64,000 nucleotides of DNA, from assembly GCF_000802155.2 (NCBI RefSeq), contig NZ_JQGJ02000014.1:62001-126000 (forward strand). Reading direction: 5' to 3'. Of this stretch, positions 58,323 through 64,000 are shown piece after piece (position 1 is the stretch's first letter; every line of letters begins with the position of its first letter). The translations under genes were made by a program, and so were the position numbers. This stretch comes from Pseudomonas frederiksbergensis. GTDB taxonomy: Bacteria; Pseudomonadota; Gammaproteobacteria; Pseudomonadales; Pseudomonadaceae. Under the pieces are notes generated by a model. It saw nothing but the letters and a program-made list of their open reading frames with translations. It was not told the DNA's origin and made no database searches.

Positions 58323-59447
58323 ATGCCGCTTCACGTCTTGGACAGCTTGTCCGCCATCGCACCACACGAGTGGGACGCGTTGGTGCCCGTCAATCAACCG
58401 TTCCTGCGCCACGCTTTTCTCACAGCCCTGGAAGACAGCGCCAGCCTGGGCACACATTCCGGGTGGCAGCCCGAGCACTTGCTGCACATTGAAGAGGGGC
58501 GCTTGCTGGCGGCGTTGCCCAGCTATCGCAAATGGCACTCCTATGGCGAGTACGTCTTCGATCACGGCTGGGCCGACGCTTGCGCCCGCGCCGGCATCGA
58601 CTATTACCCCAAGCTGCTGACAGCGGTGCCGTTCAGTCCGGTCACTGGCCCACGACTGTTGACGGCGCGTGTGGAGGATGGCTTGGAGCTGCTGGGCAGC
58701 CTGCCGGGGTATCTGGAGATCGAAGGGCTTTCCAGTGCCCACATCAATTTTACCGATGCCTTCACCGATGCGGCTCTGGCCGGGCAGGAGGGCTGGTTGC
58801 AGCGGATCGGTTGCCAGTACCACTGGCAGAATCGCGGCTATCGGGACTTCCAGGATTTTCTCGATGCCCTCAGTTCCCGCAAGCGCAAGCAGATGCGCAA
58901 GGAGCGCGAGCAAGTGGCGGGGCAGGGTATCGATTTCGAGTGGCTGGAAGGCCATCAACTCGACGAGGCGCAGTGGGACTTTGTCTACGCCTGTTACGCC
59001 AACACCTACGCGGTGCGTCGGCAGGCGCCTTATCTGACTCGCACTTTTTTCAGCCTGCTGGCCGAGCGCATGCCGGAGGCCATTCGCGTGGTGCTGGCCA
59101 AGCAAGGTTCACGGCCGGTGGCGATGGCGTTCAGCCTAGAGGCTGGCGACAGTTTCTATGGGCGTTATTGGGGTTGCCTGGCGGAATTCGACCGCCTGCA
59201 TTTCGAGACGTGTTTCTACCAGGGCATGGATTACGCGATTGCCAATGGCCTGCAACGTTTTGATGCCGGAGCCCAGGGCGAGCACAAGTTGATCCGCGGG
59301 TTCGAGCCGGTGATCACGCGCTCGTGGCACTACCTGCGCCATCCAGGCCTGAAAGCGGCGGTGGCGGATTTTCTCGCGCGGGAACACGAGGGCGTAATGG
59401 CGTATGCCGAAGAGGCCAGGACAGCACTGCCTTATCGGCAGTGCTGA
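58323..59447 (+). CDS. GNAT/FemAB-type acyltransferase family protein (DUF482-like)
   Basis: A 374-residue protein. The start LDSLSAIAPHEWDALVP and the long DFLDALSSRKRKQMRKEREQVAGQGIDFEWLEGHQLD segment match the peptidogalycan/FemAB-like GNAT family (DUF482). The C-terminal part with VVLAKQGSRPVAMAFSLEAGDSFYGRYWGC holds the acyl-CoA fold. The substrate is unknown; members are thought to modify peptidoglycan-like or amino compounds. It is convergent with the ABC exporter gene across a REP hairpin. Confidence 0.8.
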   Translation: MPLHVLDSLSAIAPHEWDALVPVNQPFLRHAFLTALEDSASLGTHSGWQPEHLLHIEEGRLLAALPSYRKWHSYGEYVFDHGWADACARAGIDYYPKLLTAVPFSPVTGPRLLTARVEDGLELLGSLPGYLEIEGLSSAHINFTDAFTDAALAGQEGWLQRIGCQYHWQNRGYRDFQDFLDALSSRKRKQMRKEREQVAGQGIDFEWLEGHQLDEAQWDFVYACYANTYAVRRQAPYLTRTFFSLLAERMPEAIRVVLAKQGSRPVAMAFSLEAGDSFYGRYWGCLAEFDRLHFETCFYQGMDYAIANGLQRFDAGAQGEHKLIRGFEPVITRSWHYLRHPGLKAAVADFLAREHEGVMAYAEEARTALPYRQC

Positions 59448-59462
59448 AGCTGTCCGAGACTT

Positions 59463-59492
59463 CGTGGCGAGGGAGCAAGCTCCCTCGCCACG
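59463..59492. repeat. REP hairpin between convergent genes
   Basis: CGTGGCGAGGGAG and CTCCCTCGCCACG pair around CAAG. A perfect family A REP core, 13 bp stem, lacking the second element of a REPIN. It probably ends transcripts from both sides. Confidence 0.85.
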
Positions 59493-59511
59493 AATTTTGT
59501 GCAGCACGGAC

Positions 59512-61344
<1,833 letters not shown>

Positions 61345-61429
61345 GGGTTACATAGCCCGGGCAGGGCTCTCCTTTTTTTGCTGTGGGCGGCGCGGGATCG
61401 CCGATGCCGCCCAGGCTTGCCCTGCGGGT

Positions 61430-61993
61430 TTAGTCGATGCGCTTGGCCGACTTGATGATCACAGGGTCGATCGGCACGTTTTGCATGCCTTGCTTGGTGG
61501 TGGTCTGGGAATTGACGATGATGTCCACCACGTCCATTCCCTTGACCACCTTGGCGAACACCGCGTAGCCGGCGTCGCGGCCCGGATCGAGGAAGGCGTT
61601 GTCAGCCACGTTGATGAAGAACTGGCTGGTGGCCGAATTCGGGTTGGAAGTGCGGGCCATCGACAAGGTGCCGCGAACGTTGTGCAGGCCATTGCTGGCT
61701 TCGTTCTTGATCGGCTCCTTGGTCTCTTTCTGCTGCATCTGCTGGGTAAAACCGCCGCCCTGGGCCATGAAGCCCGGGATCACCCGGTGGAAAATCGTGT
61801 TGTTGTAGAAGCCGCTGTCGACGTACTCAAGGAAGTTCTTGGTACTGATGGGGGCCTTGACCGGGTCCAGTTCGATTTCGATCTGGCCATTGGTGGTGTC
61901 CAGCAGTACGTGCGGCGCCTTGGCCGGCTGCGCGGCCATCAGGTTGGCGGCAAAGAGGACGGAGCCGGCGGCGAGGGCGATTTTTTTCAGCAT
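61430..61993 (-). CDS. ppiA: Periplasmic peptidyl-prolyl cis-trans isomerase A (cyclophilin)
   Basis: A 187-residue cyclophilin with a signal peptide (AANLMA-AQPAK, about 22 residues). Active-site residues appear in NTIFHRVIPGFMAQGGGFTQQM and NSATSQFFINVADNAFLD. The length is typical of periplasmic PpiA. It is 4 nt downstream of the alpha/beta-hydrolase gene. Confidence 0.93.
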   Translation of the reverse strand: MLKKIALAAGSVLFAANLMAAQPAKAPHVLLDTTNGQIEIELDPVKAPISTKNFLEYVDSGFYNNTIFHRVIPGFMAQGGGFTQQMQQKETKEPIKNEASNGLHNVRGTLSMARTSNPNSATSQFFINVADNAFLDPGRDAGYAVFAKVVKGMDVVDIIVNSQTTTKQGMQNVPIDPVIIKSAKRID

Positions 61994-61997
61994 GGGT

Positions 61998-62801
61998 TCA
62001 GTGATCCTGAGTAGTGGAATCGATTGCGATCAAGAATTCGAGCAGGGTTTGGTTGAAGCGTTCGGGTTGATCCAGCGGCGTAGCGTGCCGTGAATCGGCG
62101 ATGACTGCCAGTCGTGCGTCAGGCAACAGCTTTACATAGGCCTCTTTCAGCGCCACCGGGGTGTAGTCGTGGTCGGCGCAAATGATGAGGGTTGGACAGG
62201 CAACTTGCGACAGACGTTCCTGTACGCCCCAGCCGACTATGGCGTCGAAACTGGCGAGATAAGCACGTTTGTCATTCGTTGCCCAGCGCCGGGCCATTTC
62301 CAGGCGTAACTGGGTCTGTTCGGGCTTGGGGAACAGCTTGGCGCCGAGGGCCTTGCCGATGGTTTCCAGGCTGAGCAAGCGCATCAGGCTCCAGCGCTTG
62401 AACCATTGCCAGCAATCGTCAGGCGTGCGGACCTTGACCTCGGGGGCGCTGTTGACGATGCACAAGCTCTTGACCCGCGCGGGTTCGTCCACGGCCAGTT
62501 GAAAGCAGATCATGCCGCCCATGGACCAGCCCGCCAGATGCACCGCGCCCAGGTCGAGGTGGTCGATCAGCGCGCTCAGGTCGGCGCTGAATCCTTCGAT
62601 GCTATAGCGCTCGCGGGGCTTGTCGGACCGACCGTGGCCGCGCACATCCATGACAATCAGGCGATAGCGGGCGGATAGTACCGGGATCTGTTTTTCCCAG
62701 TCACGTGTGCTGGAGCCCAGCCCGTGCACCAGCACCAAGGGCGCGCCATGGCCGTATTCCTCGTAATGCAGGTTGCAACCTTCGTGCTCGAAATAGGCCA
62801 T
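61998..62801 (-). CDS. Alpha/beta-fold hydrolase
   Basis: A 267-residue hydrolase. The oxyanion motif VLVHGLGSS is followed by GWSMGG (Ser nucleophile), Asp in LIICADHDYTP and His in IADSRHATPLDQPERF. General substrate unknown; the sequence resembles lactonase/esterase-like members of the PcaD and RutD kind without the hallmarks of a particular one. The ATG at 62801 has AAGGA upstream; an in-frame TTG at 62807 is less likely. It starts 14 nt downstream of the LysR gene. Confidence 0.87.
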   Translation of the reverse strand: MAYFEHEGCNLHYEEYGHGAPLVLVHGLGSSTRDWEKQIPVLSARYRLIVMDVRGHGRSDKPRERYSIEGFSADLSALIDHLDLGAVHLAGWSMGGMICFQLAVDEPARVKSLCIVNSAPEVKVRTPDDCWQWFKRWSLMRLLSLETIGKALGAKLFPKPEQTQLRLEMARRWATNDKRAYLASFDAIVGWGVQERLSQVACPTLIICADHDYTPVALKEAYVKLLPDARLAVIADSRHATPLDQPERFNQTLLEFLIAIDSTTQDH

Positions 62802-62815
62802 CGGCAAGGTCCTTG

Positions 62816-63739
62816 TCAGGCTTGTTCAGGGGCGGCGAATGGCGCATCCAGCGGCGCGGTATCAAACGTGCGCAGCAGCTCGACCAGGATCTGCGTCGCC
62901 GGGCCCAGGGGTTTTTCCTTGTTCGAGAAAAGATAGAAGGTCGAGTTGCGGCTGCCTCCTTGTTCCAAGGGTAGACGCTTGAGCAAGCCTTCCTTGAGTT
63001 CTCGTTCGATCATGTGCCGCGGCAGCCAGGCGAATCCCAGGCCGCTGCCGACAAAAGTCGCGGCGGTGGCCAGGCTACCCACGGTCCAGCGTTGCTCGGC
63101 ACCGAGCCAGCCGACGTCCCTGGGTTGCTGGCGACCGGAGTCGCGGATGACCACTTGCAGATGGCTTTCCAGGTCCTGGAAGTTCAGCTCGCGGTTGAGT
63201 CGGTGCAGGGGGTGTTCCGGATGGGCCACCGCGACGAATTCGACGTCGCTCAGTTCCGCGCCCAGGTAGCCGGGAATGCTGAAGCCGCTGATGGCCAGGT
63301 CCGCCACGCCTTCGAGCAGCACTTCTTCGACGCCCGACAGCACTTCCTCACGCAACCGCACCCGGCACCCCCGGCTTTGCGGCATGAATGCCGTCAGCGC
63401 CCGGACGAGGCGGGCGCTGGGGTAGGCCGCGTCGACCACCAGTCGCACTTCCGCTTCCCAGCCCTGTTCCATGTGGTGAGCAAGGTCTTCCAGTTGGCTG
63501 GCCTGTTTCACCAGTTGCCGCGAGCGGCGCAGCAGCACGCCGCCGGCTTCAGTCAGCACAGCCTTGCGCCCATCGATGCGCAGCAGCGGCACGCCGAGCT
63601 GGTCCTGCATGCGAGCCACGGTGTAGCTCACCGAGGATTGGGAACGATGCAGCACTTCGGCGGCCTGGGCGAAACCACCATGGTCCACCACCGCCTGCAA
63701 TGTTCGCCATTGATCCAGGGTCACGCGGGGCGCTTTCAT
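62816..63739 (-). CDS. LysR-family transcriptional regulator
   Basis: A 307-residue LysR regulator with the N-terminal helix-turn-helix (TLQAVVDHGGFAQAAEVLHRSQSSVSYTVARMQDQLG) and a C-terminal effector domain. It is the first gene of the hydrolase-ppiA-ABC direction and only 14 nt upstream of the hydrolase, so it may be cotranscribed rather than divergent to its target. It is divergent from the exported protein gene starting at 63790. Effector unknown. Confidence 0.92.
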   Translation of the reverse strand: MKAPRVTLDQWRTLQAVVDHGGFAQAAEVLHRSQSSVSYTVARMQDQLGVPLLRIDGRKAVLTEAGGVLLRRSRQLVKQASQLEDLAHHMEQGWEAEVRLVVDAAYPSARLVRALTAFMPQSRGCRVRLREEVLSGVEEVLLEGVADLAISGFSIPGYLGAELSDVEFVAVAHPEHPLHRLNRELNFQDLESHLQVVIRDSGRQQPRDVGWLGAEQRWTVGSLATAATFVGSGLGFAWLPRHMIERELKEGLLKRLPLEQGGSRNSTFYLFSNKEKPLGPATQILVELLRTFDTAPLDAPFAAPEQA

Positions 63740-63789
63740 ATTGAGCTCCTCTTGTCCTAAGCTGGCGGTCCCTTGGTGGAGACTGCCGA

Positions 63790-64000
63790 ATGAAAAAAAT
63801 CTGTTGTGCGCTGCTGGCCCTGCTGCCGCTGACTGCGTTTGCCTACCCGATCGACGTGGAAAAACACCTCAACGGCCTGAGCATCGACTACACCGCCTAC
63901 GACACCGACGCCGACATCGGCTCGATCCAGGTCAACAACTACGGCAGCACCGATGCGACCTGCAAAGTGGTGTTTCGCAACGGCCCGGAAGCGCCGCGCA
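63790..64000 (+). CDS. Exported protein of unknown function, 5' part only
   Basis: Only the first 70 codons are in the window. The translation begins with a signal peptide (KKICCALLALLPLTAFA, cleavage before YPIDVEKHL) and then reads SIDYTAYDTDADIGSIQVNNYGSTDATCKVVFRNGPEAP, a beta-rich start. I do not recognise the family. The frame is open to the end of the window. It is divergent from the LysR gene, 50 bp away. Confidence 0.7.
   Translation, partial: MKKICCALLALLPLTAFAYPIDVEKHLNGLSIDYTAYDTDADIGSIQVNNYGSTDATCKVVFRNGPEAPR

Overview
The window is chromosomal DNA of a fluorescent pseudomonad, most likely of the P. fluorescens group. Evidence: the nadB-algU-mucA-mucB-mucD alginate/envelope-stress locus; the bepA/tusA-like/bcp/gcvR/dapA/bamC/purC block; a hrpA/FabH-like/OprP-type porin neighbourhood; high G+C with strong third-position GC bias; and many Pseudomonas-type REP palindromes (core GCGAGCAAGCTCGC or GCGAGGGAGCTTGCTC). 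Family and synteny statements come from reading translations and from memory; no database was searched. I found no insertion sequence, prophage, CRISPR array or rRNA.

Layout. 1-2.6 kb: 5' end of ygfZ, sdhE and a YgfX-like gene, convergent with nadB. 2.6-7 kb: sigma-E locus algU-mucA-mucB-mucD, with two candidate AlgU promoters and no mucC. 7-15.1 kb: bepA, a TusA-like protein, a PerM-type permease, bcp, gcvR, dapA, bamC, an MBL hydrolase, purC and tRNA-Ser(CGA). 15.1-22.9 kb, the more variable part: a tiny gene beside the tRNA, a chemoreceptor behind a sigma-28 promoter followed closely by a PhyH-type dioxygenase, a cupin, an AraC regulator, a YegP-like protein, a LysR regulator with a CHMI-family isomerase, and a PuuA-type glutamine synthetase. 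23-25.5 kb: eptA and a methyltransferase, each preceded by TTTTTCAC motifs resembling ColR sites. 25.6-30 kb: rnd, ycgL, a hydroxyacid dehydrogenase, ycgN and a secreted gluzincin-like protein lacking its zinc histidines.

30-37.4 kb: a YgaP-TM protein, an RNA methyltransferase, a YajD HNH protein, a spermidine-synthase-like protein, a proline-rich exported protein, a cNMP-binding protein, an oligopeptidase-B-type peptidase, a membrane protein, a class II amidotransferase and a DUF2937 protein. 37.6-41.3 kb: MFS carrier plus pxpABC, probably 5-oxoproline use. 41.4-44.8 kb: VWA and MoxR ATPase pair, then a DUF748 protein. 44.9-49.3 kb: cysK, an LpxO-type hydroxylase and two DMT carriers. 49.4-58.2 kb: aceK, hrpA, a FabH-like synthase and a phosphate-selective porin. 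58.3-64 kb: GNAT/FemAB-type protein, MsbA-like ABC exporter, ppiA, an alpha/beta hydrolase, a LysR regulator and the start of an exported protein.

A recurring theme is the cell envelope: AlgU/Muc, BepA, BamC, EptA, LpxO, PpiA, a DUF748 protein and a porin. The rest is mostly core metabolism. I see no large novel gene system. The best leads are the shared ColR-like motifs at eptA and the methyltransferase, the inactive-looking peptidase at 28.7 kb, the sigma-28 chemoreceptor/dioxygenase pair, the VWA protein with a changed MIDAS motif, and the structured leader before the 47.4 kb DMT carrier.
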